Assembly (NCBI RefSeq): GCF_018320785.1
Contig: NC_054867.1
Span: 30,941,855 to 31,005,854, forward strand
DNA: 64,000 bases
Direction: 5' to 3'
Origin: Cheilinus undulatus
Lineage: Eukaryota > Chordata > Actinopteri > Labriformes > Labridae
Part shown: positions 12,616 through 28,592 of the stretch, piece by piece
How the letters are laid out: the number at the start of each line of letters is the position of its first letter
How positions within the stretch are numbered: the first letter of the stretch is position 1
The notes under the pieces: generated by a model
Told to the model about the DNA's origin: nothing
The model's database searches: none
The model's input: the letters and a program-made list of their open reading frames with translations, nothing else
Translations under genes and position numbers: made by a program

Positions 12616-15018
12616 TCATTCTGTTTGCACTTTTGAGTTCCTCTGCCTCAAATAGTACTTGGTATTTAGGAAGCTGTTTGCCTCTTTCCTGGCTTGGTTT
12701 TATTTGAGCAGGGCAAATACCTGAGCCCTGGACATCAGCAGTGTTGATGGGGAATTACCCCGCTTCCCTGATGCCACAATGATTCAAATCACAGAGCAGT
12801 TCATCTCAGTACAGTCTGTTGTTAGCTGATGTCACTGCCTTCATTGAAAGTCAGTCCAATTACATGCTGTGTTTCTGTTCAGTGTGAGGTAAATTTCCCA
12901 AATCTATCTGCCATGTTGGCCCATGGGTCATCAAAAGCATCATAACAGAGAGATTTTCTGCCAGAAAACAGTAAATTTAATCTCCAACTTTTAACTCTCT
13001 GCTCTGACACAGAGCCAGGCAGATGCACTCTGATCAAAAGCATTTTTTTTTTATTTGAGTGGACTGTATTTCTCATGAGCTTCAGCTCATTCATTGACAC
13101 GCCCACACTATCCCAGAGCAGATATTACTACCTAATACTACATGATCTTTAAGCTTTATAAGTTCAAGACGTTATTCATGACTGAAATTTGGCCTGGTGG
13201 TTCATAACACAGTGGCCTGTCATACAAAAAACCTAAAATAAATATTATTTATCACTTTACAGAGACTTTAAGTTCTTTGTAGTGCTGTTGTTTCCTGCTT
13301 TAATGACACAGAGAAGAGCATGGAGCATCCATGACTTTATTGCATTATTTAATTTATTACACAAAAACCTTTCATTTATGTCAGTGGTCACTGGTCTAGC
13401 TTTAGGACACCACTAACTGCTCCTGAACCAGACATTACAACCAACATTTCTGATAGTTTTCAACCAATCAGATTAATTTAATGGAAAATAATTCAGTTTG
13501 GACGAGGCAAGAAATCAAATCAGAATCAAACATTTTTAAAGTGCGTCATAGACTTTTTGGACTGTGTTTTTTTGTACACATTTAAGACCCACTGAAAATG
13601 GCTCTGAAACCCACTTTTGTGTCCTGACCCACCAGTAGAGAACCACTGACATCATGTGACATTATATTTACCAAGTCTTCTTTTACAACAGTATTTAAAC
13701 AATTTTCAATTTTAAACAATACAATTTTCTTGTATTTCTTTTAACATTTTTAACTGATGGTGGCAACTGCATAATTTGAGCATAAACATAAAGCATGAAA
13801 CGGAGCTACATCAAACACAAATCTGAAAATGTATAAATTATCTACTTTTAAAGCTTAACACAACATGTTTTACATACACAGCAGAAAGAACAAAGACTAA
13901 AAAATCTGCTTATTTTTACATTCGTTTTTTGTCCTAAATCTTTGCATTTTCCATGATGGTGAAGATCAATACTGTATATTTTTATCTTCTAAGGCCAAAA
14001 TGGTCTAAAAATCACATAACACTGCTCACCTGCATCAGGTAGTCATTCAGGTTTAGACTTAATCAGTAGGAGAAGGAAAATTGGTACCAGCAATTCAGAC
14101 TCTTCATGCTCAGCTCACAGTCACTTACTGAATCCTTTCTTACAACCTACTAACCAGGCCAATGCAGTATCTACAACAAAAACTTACATACCTTTTCAAT
14201 CTCCTAAAAAGAAGTACCATCTACATCTAGAATCTGCCCAACACATCACAGACAGCCATCGAAACTTAGCTCTTTTGCTGCTGAATGAACACAAAGCCAC
14301 CAGTTTGGAACAAAAGAACATCTTGCATGAATTTGGAAATTAAGAAAAAGTTTCTGTACTTACAGAGAATGGTCCATATGTTAACTTTGGTTAACTAAGA
14401 ACTGAAAAGGCACAGTTGCTTAAAGTTTGAATACTGCTGAGATGTTTTCCTGTTGGCTAGTACGGCTGATGATATGCTGTGTTTCTTATTCAAATAACAC
14501 GATGCATCATATCACATTAGACATTGTTGTCTACCCTGGACCAAACAGACCATGTAATGTACAAACTGCTATCCAGCTACTTTTTAAACAGGAAGAACTT
14601 AATATTTCAATATTTATTTTCTGGAAATTACATTTCTATTCCAACTAGCTTTTGTAGTACTTTCTCTTGTCAAACCAGTGGTGTACATGTAAATATTCTC
14701 CAAATTTGCACAGCTCATTGTTAATTTTTGTTCTCTAAAAGAGTAATATCAACAAAAAAACATATTTCTGTACATTTTAGTAGCCAACACTTGATACCTA
14801 TACATTGTGAACGACAGTTCTGTAATACTGATCATTATGATTCAGTTCATTAAAAAGCAGTTATTAACAGACTTCTTACACGCTGTATTGTAACTCTGGA
14901 AACCAAAGCATCATCTGTAATGGCTATATAAATGTACAGTGTATGTACAGTGTGTGGACCCAGGGGAGAAGGTTCGGAAATTTCTGGAATCTCTCAATGG
15001 CTTATGTCAGGGATCATC
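12616..15018. other. Convergent intergenic spacer rere/perm1 including perm1 3' UTR
   Basis: No coding exon was recognised here. The right part (up to 15018) must contain the perm1 3' UTR. A minus-strand AATAAA lies at 14613-14618, about 400 nt beyond the stop. A repeat fragment occupies roughly 13382-13648. The rest is A/T-rich with only short open frames. Confidence 0.5.
13382..13648 (-). repeat. Probable hAT-like repeat fragment
   Basis: The right edge reads GAGAACCACTG, and its reverse complement CAGTGGTTCTC matches the start of the segment at 53462. Both continue into a CTGGTGGGT-GGGAC-CAAAAGTGGGT block. The left edge CAGTGGTCACTGGT may be the degraded other terminus. No target duplication is visible. 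Confidence 0.45.
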
Positions 15019-18000
15019 TCACGAAGGTTTTTTCTTCACATACTGCCGTAGGTACTGGATCGCTGACAGTGCACTCACATTTGCTAGCAGAGCTGAAGAA
15101 GATTTCAACAGAGGAAAGTTTTTAGAAAACCTGGCAAAAATAAGACCAAAGTTTCACCCAAACATACTATTGGAGAACTCAGAAACCAGTAGTGAGTATT
15201 TTATGTGTTGCTCAACTCTTACTGGTGCGCAAACATGACATTACTTATCCAAAGAAAGCTTACAGTTTGAGCCCAAAATTTGACCAGAATTTTGGGTCAA
15301 CACAAAATGATTAATAATTCCTAGAAGCAAAAAAGTAATTCTGGTGCCATCTTGCAAGGATGACATTGTTAAAACCAACATCCCAAATCATATTGTGAGT
15401 TAAGCAAATCACTACATACACACAGAGAGTTTCATACCTGCTTTCCAGGTATCAGCGGCCTCTGGATCAGACGACCGTAAAACCCACGAGGCAAACGCAA
15501 TGCACACCAAACACATATCTGACTGCTTCAGGGCTGAGAAGATGCTCTCTCTCCCTGTAAGAGGCACAAACAAAAAAGGTGATTCTAGATTGATGATGAT
15601 TTTCTTTGGAAGTGTTTGCCTCCATCCTCTCCATTCAGTGTGACATTAGACTTACTTGTTGTTTGAATGGTTCCTAAAATCCCCTGCTGCATTGCTAGCT
15701 CTTCAAATAACTGATGGGGAGCTGAAGAGACACTCTCCTTACCAAGCACCATCAGTGGAGGCTCCTCTCCCTTTATGAGTTTATTCACTGTTTCAGCTGG
15801 AAACACCCAAGCACCAGAGCTTCCACACCAGATACTACCTTTGTTACGGAAGTTGATCTTCCTTATGGACAGTAAACTGGGAAAACCATGTAGGTTTGGC
15901 GCAGATGTCCCAAGTATACAGCCCTGAATAAAGGTGCAAGACACAATTCTTATAGGTGAGATGTCATTGTCTCCCTTGTCTGAGCTGAAGAAAGCATAGT
16001 CCAGATTGGGGAATGTGAGTTCTCGGACAGTAGGGTGGGAACAAGAGAAAATGGGAATGGGTTTTACATCGCTGCACTGGCAATCCTGGAGGGAAAAGAA
16101 GGACTTTTCTTCTTCTGATTGACAAAGAGTGTAGTTTAACGCTGGTGCCAATGAGCTCTCTGGATCATAGATGGTGACACAGCTCTCCTTCTCTGTCTGA
16201 TCGTTAAAGAGGTATTCAGACCCCCCAGAGAAGGATGTTGGACAAAGTTCATTGAATACATGTGTGCTGGATAGAAAAGATGCAGAAACCAATGTTCCCA
16301 GGCTGTCACTCGCTTCTAGAGCCACGTCTTCTGCCAGAGATGGACAGCTGCTGAGAAACAGACTGCTGTCATCATTACCAAGTAGCAACTGCAAAGATAA
16401 ATCTTCTGTATTGAGAGCTGGTACATTGCGCACACTTTTGCTTTTTGTTATCTGTCTAGGACACGAAAGTTCTCCTGAACTGAACGCACTGCAGCTCTGA
16501 TCCTTGAAGAGATGCCCTGTAAAGTCCTCTGAGGGAACAGGTGTCTCCTTCCCTTCAGAGCATGTGGATTCCTCTTCCTCAGGGAAAGGAGACTCTGTAG
16601 CCCTTTGTTGGTGTTCACTTTTAGGGTCCGGACTTTGGTTTCTACTGGCGCAGAGAAACTGCCAGTACTCTTCTTCAAAGTCGGAGGTGGAAAACTCACA
16701 GCTTGAGCGATCTGGCTTGGATTCGTCAGCTTGCGTGAAGTAGTCTGAATCGGCAGTGTCGGATGTATCCATTAAACCGCCATGAGAAAAATTATACTCC
16801 GTTTCTGCTAAAGTGCTGTGATTTGTTTGGAAACCGCCAACATCTGGTGTCACTGCTTCTTGTGTCTCCCCGAGAGGTGGGCTCTTACCCATCCTAAGCT
16901 GCAAAATGTCATTAATTGTCAGTTTTTCCATTTCATCCCAAAAAGAAGAAATGGCAAACACAGGGTGAGTGTTTCCTGCAGCTTCAGCATATGTTCCAGG
17001 GCCATCAGCCACTGAGCATGGTGTTAGAGTTAAATGGGGGACAGTAAGAGGGCTGAGCTGATCTCCTGAAGAGCAAGCAGATGCTGGAAGATTAATTTCA
17101 TGTTTTTCGAGTCCAGTGGTGTGCAAGGACAAGCAGGGTACTTTGCTGTGAGGGTCATTGACACATGCAGAGTTGTCATCTGGCGTTTTGTTAACTCTTT
17201 GGCCTAGAGATGGAAAGGTTTGGCTAAGCTCAACACTTGGGCTTTCATGACCTTCAGGGCTTGTAGCTGTCGCACTGGAAGAGACAGTGCCATCATCTGA
17301 AGTCAATTCTACGACCTGTGTGTCAGAATCGGTATGTTCAATCAGGTCATGTTGGGAGCTGGTTTTTGCTGAGGACACTAACCTCTGCATCGGTTGGTTA
17401 TCTATGAGAAAATGCTGAAGTTCGTCCATCGATTCAGCTGCTGACAGATAGCTTTCAGAATCATAGCTGTGAGTAGAAAGGTACTCTGTTCCATCTTCAG
17501 ACTCAACACTGTCAAACCGGGAAGGGCCTTTGGGTGTGAATGTGTCATGAAATGTGAAAACTTCTTTAAGAGACATAATTTTACCTGATGAACTGTCTTC
17601 TTCTTCGCCTGATGTCGAAGACATTTGTGATAAATCTGATAAAGCTCCTATCTTAATTCTTTCAGCATTTTCTTCATTTGAATGCCCGTCACATATGTCA
17701 GGATCCCTATTATCTGTGTTTTTCTCCATTGTTGACCCATGTTCAAAGGAATTCTCCTGCCTGCTTGTTCTGCACATGTAACTGTCCCTCCTAGATTTTT
17801 TTTGTCTTCGTTTTTTTTTCCCAGAGGGCACACGCACCCGCTGTCGTGCTGGACTGTCGTTCACTGTCACGAACCAACGCTCCCTTTCAGCTCTTAAAGC
17901 AACACTGCTCACATCCTCGCTCTTTGCTCTGTCTGCACTGTGAAGCTCATTCACATTAAGTTCTGTTTGGTTACAAGAAAGTGGGTCAGCTTCTTGAATG

Positions 18001-18527
18001 GGTTTGAGTTCACAAGTGTCACTCTCTGTTTGCAAGTCTCCATTGTCTTCTTTCAGCTCGACTACTTCTCCAAAAGATGACTGAGCGTTTATTTGCTCAG
18101 TTTTCAGTGTGGTTGTGACATCATGGTTTGCGTCCCCTGCAGCCCTGCCGTGCACCTCTTCTGTGTTTCCCTCAGGAGAATTGAGGCCAATTTCATAGCT
18201 CACTCGGGCCTCGCTGTCTTCTTCAGCCTTTTTGTTTTGATTGTCTTTTTCTTCCCCTGGGTTACTCGGATTATTCTGCACTTCTTTCGCACACCATGGT
18301 GCAATGCTGATTTCATTTTTATCAGTGTTTACATCTGGGCTCTGTTGCAGCTCACGCTGTCCTGTGATGAAGACTGGACTTGAGTTTCCTGAATCCTCTG
18401 AATCACTGAGGGTTGAGTGATCGGCACAGGCCAGCGAAGGCTGCAACAGATCACACTCCTCACTGTCCTCATAGAAGCTTGTCCAGTCGTATTCTGAAAT
18501 GTGAATGCTGTGGTCTAAATCATCCAT
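15019..18527 (-). CDS. perm1: PERM1 (PGC-1 and ERR-induced regulator, muscle 1)
   Basis: PERM1 promotes oxidative-metabolism and contractile gene programmes in skeletal and cardiac muscle. Three coding exons on the minus strand, 15656-18527, 15438-15554 and 15019-15092, join in matching phases to give about 1020 residues. The first is an unusually long uninterrupted exon of 957 codons, acidic and Ser-rich, with a basic patch (KKKRRQKKSRRDSY) near residue 235 that could act in nuclear import. The N-terminus has the family's DWTSFYEDSEECDLLQPSLA pattern. The C-terminus is the conserved part: IWCGSSGAWVFPAETVN, then LVCIAFASWVLRSSDPEAAD, then ALLANVSALSAIQYLR and the final residues VKKKPS. The start at 18527 follows a splice acceptor at 18553. 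It is longer than the human protein (about 790 residues), mainly in the disordered middle. Identity rests on recognising the termini. Confidence 0.9.
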
Positions 18528-19249
18528 TTTGTTGCCTCACATGCCCTTCAATCTAAAACAAAAGAGAAAACACAAAGATTAAAGTTGTAAGACTACAGAT
18601 TTAGGTGTTTAGCATGGAAAAAATAATTGAAGCAGTGTTTATCAGTGCATCCTTGATATTCGTCCTAGATTATAGTGACTGTTACATCAACATATTTGAG
18701 TTAAATATAGAGCAAGTGTTTATCTTAAGCTCAACATAAGCTGTAATCAGCTGTCATTAGGACTCAATTGCTCCGAAAGCAAAGGAGCTCCTGTGTTAGT
18801 TCAAAGCTTTAGAGGTGAAGAGGCAAAGCCACACCAGAACAGCACGGCCACAGGCTCCATAACAGACCCTAAAATACTCCAAGTCATGTGACCTGATATG
18901 AAAAATCCAGCTGTTCAATGTCATGGTACATGAAACAGAATGAGCTTTACAAACATACTCAGTGATGGTTTTTGTACAGAGTTCAATTACTGCAGTGTAA
19001 ATCCTACATGTAAGTACACTGACTTCTTATAAGTTATTACTGCATTTTGTCAAACTCTGGCTGCAGTGTTGTTCAATCTACAGAAAAAAATACTAAGTTC
19101 CAATGATCACTTTCATTTTCTCCTTAATAGACTATGATCAGTTTACATGCTGTCATAGTCACTAAAATACTTCTCTAGAAACACAATCAACACTAAACAT
19201 AAACAATCAGACAATCTGAGTCCATACAGTAAAAGACAGAATGACCAAC

Positions 19250-19365
19250 CTGTTACAGGAGGACAAAGTGTCCAGTTTGAAGGTGTTGGTACTTTCTGTC
19301 TGCAGGGACATTTCAGCTCTGATGTCCGTCTGTCCTTGTCTGTGTGGGTCTGGGGTCTTGCTCTC
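19250..19365 (-). other. perm1: Probable 5' non-coding exon of perm1
   Basis: On the minus strand a donor (AACAG then GTTGGT) ends at 19250, and the first coding exon has an acceptor (TTTTAG) at 18553. This predicts an intron of about 700 bp in the 5' UTR. The 5' edge is a guess based on the TATA/MEF2-like motif at 19371. Confidence 0.4.
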
Positions 19366-19370
19366 AGCTG

Positions 19371-19380
19371 TTATAAATAG
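19371..19380 (-). promoter_or_regulatory. MEF2-type / TATA-like site at the perm1 promoter
   Basis: The minus strand reads CTATTTATAA, which fits the MEF2 consensus YTAWWWWTAR. It could equally serve as a TATA-like element for a start about 30 bp downstream. A MEF2 site is consistent with a muscle gene, but binding is inferred only. Confidence 0.45.
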
Positions 19381-19391
19381 AGTAGTATATC

Positions 19392-19407
19392 CAGTCACAT
19401 GTGACTG
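19392..19407. promoter_or_regulatory. 16-bp palindromic E-box (M-box type)
   Basis: CAGTCACATGTGACTG is a perfect palindrome centred on CACATGTG. The core TCACATGTGA is the type bound by USF/MITF/TFE-class bHLH-ZIP factors. It lies 11 bp upstream of the MEF2-type motif relative to perm1. Confidence 0.45.
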
Positions 19408-22400
19408 TGCACCACGTAAACGTCTGCCCCCCGTTACAAGAGGTGTGACATTCAGGGACCTAAAATACAAGCCCTTGGGCTTTTATTAGAGGTAAGATCA
19501 ATAATCCTGTTTTTATTGACATGAAAAGAATGAATGAAAGCTGAGTTTTAACCACAGTGGATATTTATTACAGGTATTTTTATGATTTAAGATAGCAAAA
19601 CTTAACAAATTTAAAGTGTTCTAAGTTGAACATACTTTGTTTTTATTCTAAAATAAGAACCTATGAAATATGTAAACAAGTTTTATTTTCTCCAAAAAAA
19701 CGATGTATCACAAAATCCAATCAGTATGTTATGTGATAATAGTTCTCATTATCATTAATTTATTATCATTACTGTTTTTATTATTGTATTTTATCTATTT
19801 TTATTTTGTTATCTGTCACTTAACTTCCCCTCTTCTTCAGTTTGAGCTGTCACAACCAACTCACCCAGTGGGGATCAATTAAGTTTATATCACATCCTTA
19901 ACTAAATAGCCTAAAGTTAGTGCGACCCTGAATTGTCAAATAATTAATAGTTCTATCAAAAGAGACAGATTTTACTGCTAATAAGTACCAACTTCTTAAT
20001 ACCTATTAATGCAGTTCTGAAAATAACTTTTCATCAATTTTCTCTACAACATAGGAGTTAAACAGCATGGTTGGGTGGGGCAGCATCACAAATGTTTATT
20101 CCATGTTCCATATTTAGCATCAAGGTTTTCATATTAACTTGGAGAAATTAAAATCCAAGGCATGTGTAGCCTCGTTTGTTATTGAAATGTTTGTTTTGCG
20201 GTTTCTTTTTCTACAGCGCTCAACAGTTCTTTCTTAGTTCCAGAAGTAAATTCACCGCTCAGATCATCCGTAGACATTTTTCAAAATCATTTTATCTACA
20301 TTTTTATTCCAGGAACTAAGCCACCAGCTTCCTGAATACTCGTGACTATAAGAAATTGGATTCATTTCGTTTTTAGGGATAGTTTTTCAAACCACAAATC
20401 TTTATCAGGTTTACATTGTAAATGATAATGCAGTAATGTATTCTAGTTTGCATTGATATGTATTGCTGCATACTGCGGCAGCATATATTGTCATTACCAA
20501 CACCCAAAAGTTGTTGTTAAGGGGTGACATGCTTACAGCAGGCCCCACATATCCAAGACGTTGGTGTGTCATGCTATGACCGTGGGTACTTCAGTATTTC
20601 GGCTGATAAGGAATGAACAATCTATTTTCTTAAAGAAAGGCTGATATCAACAAACTTTTGTCTTCTACAGAAGCACATACTTTTGTGACTTAGGTAGCTT
20701 GTGGTAAGTCTAACTTGGATATTTCTGACATAATTGCTATTAATTATATCAGCTACAGAGAAAAATGAAAATAGACATCAACAGCATGGTTAAGGTTTAC
20801 AGTAAAATGACGACAAATAAAATTTGACAGATTTAACTTCATAAATTCTTAGTCAGGGGCACCTCTCGACCAAAATTTTGAAAACATTTGGGATGGTAAA
20901 AAACACAGCCTGTCATTGAAAACCACTTTGTGTATTAACAGTTAAGTTTTAATTCAAATATCTCTCAACTGCTAAATACAACAGATTAAGATTTGTTTTT
21001 TATGCATTTATGTGAAATTCCAATATGTAATTTGTGGTGTAAAAAAACAATGCAGAAATTGCCAAATCTTTTGAAAAACATGAAGATTCAAGATCATACA
21101 AGTCTATACAACTGCACAGTGGGACAAATGTTTATGGAAAGGTGCTTTATTTCTCCAACATTTCACACGTTTTCATAATAGTCTTCATTGAATTCAGACG
21201 AGAATATAGGTATCTACATCAATACAAAAACAATACATCATTGTATAAAACAATATGTACATGTATTCAGCTTATGGTTATACAAAAGCAAACAAAAGAA
21301 GCAAAGAGTGGAATATTTATGGAATGACTGCTGCATTTTAACTGGTTTGCTTCACATTGATTCATATTTACTGAAGATGGAAACAAGTTTGTGTCATCAA
21401 GATTGAAAATCGTAAATAAATTCTACACAGCAAATGAAACATGGGTTAACTGTCCTTGTTTAAGGATTGTGTACAGTAAAGGCCACTGGATATAATTCAA
21501 ATACTCAGTTATTCACTAAACATTTCCTGTCTGCTTTTAAAGCTGATAATGGCACTGTAATCACAGTAATGGCGTCTGTATAGGCCATTTTCTTTAGACA
21601 TTTGGCAAAATTAGATAGCAATCAAGTCTTTAATGCTGCCATGGGTACAAAAAGAAAGTCTCAATCACACCTCATGGCAACAGGTTAGAAGTAAATCTTT
21701 TAAAATAATGGCCTTATTGGCTGATAACTTTAGAGTAATAAAGTGCAAGACAGTTCAGTAATTTTGATGTATTTATAAGAGGCATGTCATGGAATTAAAA
21801 ACAGTATTTTAAGTTATGTATTATAAAACTGTTTTGTTGCTGTTGAAGACAATATTGTGTTTGAGTGGGTTTGTTTACAATGCTTTAAATTATTTCTCAC
21901 ATATGGGATACATGGCATGTTGTACATGTCTGATACATTCTTGGTTCCTCTAGGTAAAATCACAAATACAATAAATACAAAAATGACAAGAAACGAATCC
22001 AACAACCGTCCATACAGCAGCTGCCGTAATGCTCTTTACAATATCCTGGTCCACCAGAAGAACCTTCCAGCTTTAAGTAAACTTCTTTATTTATTCTGTT
22101 TTTCTGATTGTTATCAGGAAAAGTCAGTGCACAGTTATAAAATGCAAATAAATATCACACACATTAAAAAAATCACACATTCAACTTAACAAACTTAGAA
22201 AATCCTCCATAAAGCTTACATTAAATGTCACTGGGCTGGCACTTTGTCCCAAAATAACCCTACTTGGTCACTTTAGCATTTAAGCTTTGCTTTTAAAGGA
22301 ATAGTTTGACATTTAGGAAACACTCTTAAATGAATTTTCTTTGTCCAACTTAGATGAGAAAATGAATAACATTCTGAGATCTGCTGAAAGTTCAACTACA

Positions 22401-24444
22401 GAAAGCAACTTGTTAGATTACCCTGTCCTGCGTGGATTTTAAAACAGCTGGCCTGGTTTGTCTTTTAATGAAAAAACAACAACAATGGAATAAGCTTAGC
22501 TTATGACAGGGTTTGACAATATAATTGTGCTGTGGGCACTTACTCATGATGGTTATTTTAGTGGCTCACTTGGGTAAATGTAAGTACTGCCTTATAATAA
22601 AACAATTTTTAAAAGTTTTTAAAAATGTAAATCATAATCTATAATTTCACAACCCCTTTTCCTGTGACACTGTTGTTTTTTCTGTGATTTTTGTAAGATC
22701 TCAATAATTACTACAAGAGCATCAACATATCATAAGTTACTTTGCAGGTTTTTTATAGCTAAAAGGCTGACAACTTCACTGCTGTCACTCCCACAAGGCC
22801 TCATTACACTTGACTTGTACACTTAGATGCACGCTGTGGTCCACGTTTTCTTTAGTAAGCTTAAAACGTTTACACCACTTGTTTCAGGCTAGAAGTAAAA
22901 TCAGCATTTAAAGGAAAAAACATCCGTGGCAGAGTCAAAGGAGAGTTACAGAGAGTATTAAAACATAGGAAGAGAAGGTTCTAGCCACACTGGCCAGACT
23001 GATCAAGACATGCTGGTCAGACCACAATGCAGCTAAAAAATGTTCTTAACTGATCTCACTGAATCACAAACTTTGTGGGTGAATTACTTTTGCACCAGAT
23101 TTCTTCATTTTAAATCTTAATTCTTGACTGTGATTAAATTAAAATGAAGAAATGTGCCTAGACTAGGGGTAACAATGGTGGAGCCACTTAATGTCAGTCC
23201 TTGCATAAGATGAGAAGTTGTATCCTTGCAAAGCTGGATGGATTTGCCAGACTCCATCTCTGTCATCAGTCAAATCCATCTTGAAAAGCTCCAATCCACA
23301 ATGTTTGGGCCAAACCGAACACTGTTCTGACCAATCAGCATTGTTGAGGGAGAACAAGCGGTAGCTATTAGCAGGGATTAATTGTACTGAAAGCTGTTTG
23401 CAATGGCTAACACTTCTGTGGTGACTAGCTCGCACTTCGCTTTGGTATAATGGCAGTTTTACCAGAACTGTACCACATTCTGTATGAGATACGGGCAAGG
23501 GTTTGTGATCATTATGGGTGGGGTTTGCCAGTGTATCCAATGGCTGCTGCCAGTTTAATCAGAAAAACCACATTTCTTTTTTAAAACAAGAGCATAGAGC
23601 CACACCAAAGCTTGTTTTCACAGATGTTGTTTTTGCACGTCTCCAAACAGGCCTTGGCATAAATTTTATTGGCAGAGAAGCAACAGCAGAGGTAATCTGT
23701 CAGCCCAGGAGAAGAACCTCCACATAACCACATTTTGCCTTGCTGCTCTGATTGGCCCATCATGAATGTGACATTCCACCAATCACCTTCTGAGAATTTT
23801 TTGTAAAGTCCTGCCATTCCCAAGCACTTTCTATGGGAGCTATCCCAGATGACTGTGATAACCAATGAAATGGATATTCGAAACAGCTGATCTGACATGT
23901 CAGGTTAGAGGAGTCGTACATTTTCCCAGTGTTTTGCTAGTGTTTTGCTAGCTATGCTAGCTCATATACTTTTTATTAATAGGAGGGAGCAAGTGTATAT
24001 TTTCCCAAGTGTCGGACTATACCTTTAAAAGACATGTCAGTATAATCATGAATATAACCCATCAACTTTTAAACACAAACCACCAAACATCAGATAAAAA
24101 CTATTCAATAACAGTGTTGAGACTCAGAAAAGACGAGCAGCATGAGTGGAAAAATCAATATGAGATGTTTCAAATTTACAGAAAAAAAATGTAACTGTTT
24201 CTTTTGTGTAAAAAAAACCTAACATGAGAACTGAGTCTAAAAGTACTGACAGTTTAGTATCTGGTGACATTTTTTAAATACAGAAAAAGTAGCAGCTGTA
24301 GTAATATAAAGCAGCTAAGGTTAAATTTGGCCGCTTGTGCACGAATCAGCTGGTCTCTCTGTGGGTCCTTCATATGATCAGAAATTCTCAGCATTATTCC
24401 TGAGCGTTCTCTCCTACCTGCACCAGCAGCTCCCAGCCCTCCTC
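19408..24444. other. Gene-poor spacer between perm1 and the C1orf159 homologue
   Basis: About 5 kb with no exon that I recognise on either strand. It contains the second copy of the dispersed repeat (23170-23912) and presumably the C1orf159 3' UTR at its right end, where a minus-strand AATAAA occurs at 23972-23977. Open frames here are short and show no family features. Confidence 0.5.
23170..23912 (-). repeat. Dispersed repeat of about 750 bp, copy 2
   Basis: Its reverse complement aligns with 8649-9405 over most of its length. Both begin with ACCTGACATG and pass through the same GATTGGTC-GAACAG block. The long open frames on the minus strand here (for example 23163-23540) belong to the repeat and are not a host gene. 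Confidence 0.6.
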
Positions 24445-27876
<3,432 letters not shown>

Positions 27877-28036
27877 ATTCAAACCCTTTGAAATCAAGCA
27901 GATATGAAGTAAACAGACATCAAATTCTCTAACTGTATTGACACTCACCTGCCCCTTCCAGTTGACATAAGGACAAAAAGTTTGATATCAGATGCCTGTT
28001 TACAAAATTTTGTAGTCTCCTTTAACTACTGTCAAA

Positions 28037-28065
28037 CCACACACACACACACACACACACACACC

Positions 28066-28105
<40 letters not shown>

Positions 28106-28110
28106 CACAC
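28037..28110. repeat. (CA)n(TA)n(CA)n compound microsatellite
   Basis: A CA run is followed by about 12 TA units and a short CA run, inside the C1orf159 5' UTR intron. Confidence 0.9.
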
Positions 28111-28424
28111 TAAGTTTGACTGTATTTCATCAGTGCAATAAATGTGTTTTATTTCCTTAGCCTATCCTCATCATCAAAAAGGAAATAATGAAGTTTTTAT
28201 TTTTTTTTAAACCTAATATAGCAGTTTTACTAATACGCCAAAACCAAATGATATATTTCTAAAATTTAGTTAATACCCTAACAGGGTTCATAACCTGTGT
28301 GGCAAATGGTCTGAAATAAAAGGCATGTGAGCTTTCTAGTTACACTGGCCACAGCTAAATCATCTGGTTTAATTTACTGTTAAAGAAATGTTTTGGTCAT
28401 AAACAGCAACATTTTTAAGGTATT

Positions 28425-28592
28425 TTTAGAGCTTTTTATGCCTTTATCGATAGAGAAGGAGGACAGTGGATAGAATCAGAAATGGAGGTTAGAAAGAGGA
28501 GAAATATTTGGAAAAGTTGCCACAGGCTGGACTTGAACCTGCAGTCTGAATACATGAGACACAACGAAACCACTAGGCTATCTAGACCCCAT
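28425..28592 (-). repeat. tRNA-derived SINE copy with both Pol III promoter boxes
   Basis: On the minus strand a box A-like TAGCCTAGTGG (plus 28570-28580) precedes a box B GGTTCAAGTCC (plus 28529-28539) by about 30 nt, as in a tRNA gene. The body then runs into the shared GATAGAATCAGAAATGG and GCCTTTATCGATAGA blocks toward lower coordinates. This is the best-preserved copy and sets the orientation of the family. Confidence 0.75.

Noticed and set aside
20993-22189. Several open frames of 60-110 codons between perm1 and C1orf159
   Set aside because: A/T-rich, biased composition with no domain, splice or start context; expected by chance.
23163-23898. Minus-strand open frames of 125 and 105 codons
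   Set aside because: They coincide with the dispersed repeat also found at 8649-9405, so they are repeat sequence and not a host gene.
28572-28590. A possible functional tRNA gene
   Set aside because: Boxes A and B are present on the minus strand, but the rest does not fold as a tRNA and the sequence continues into a SINE body.
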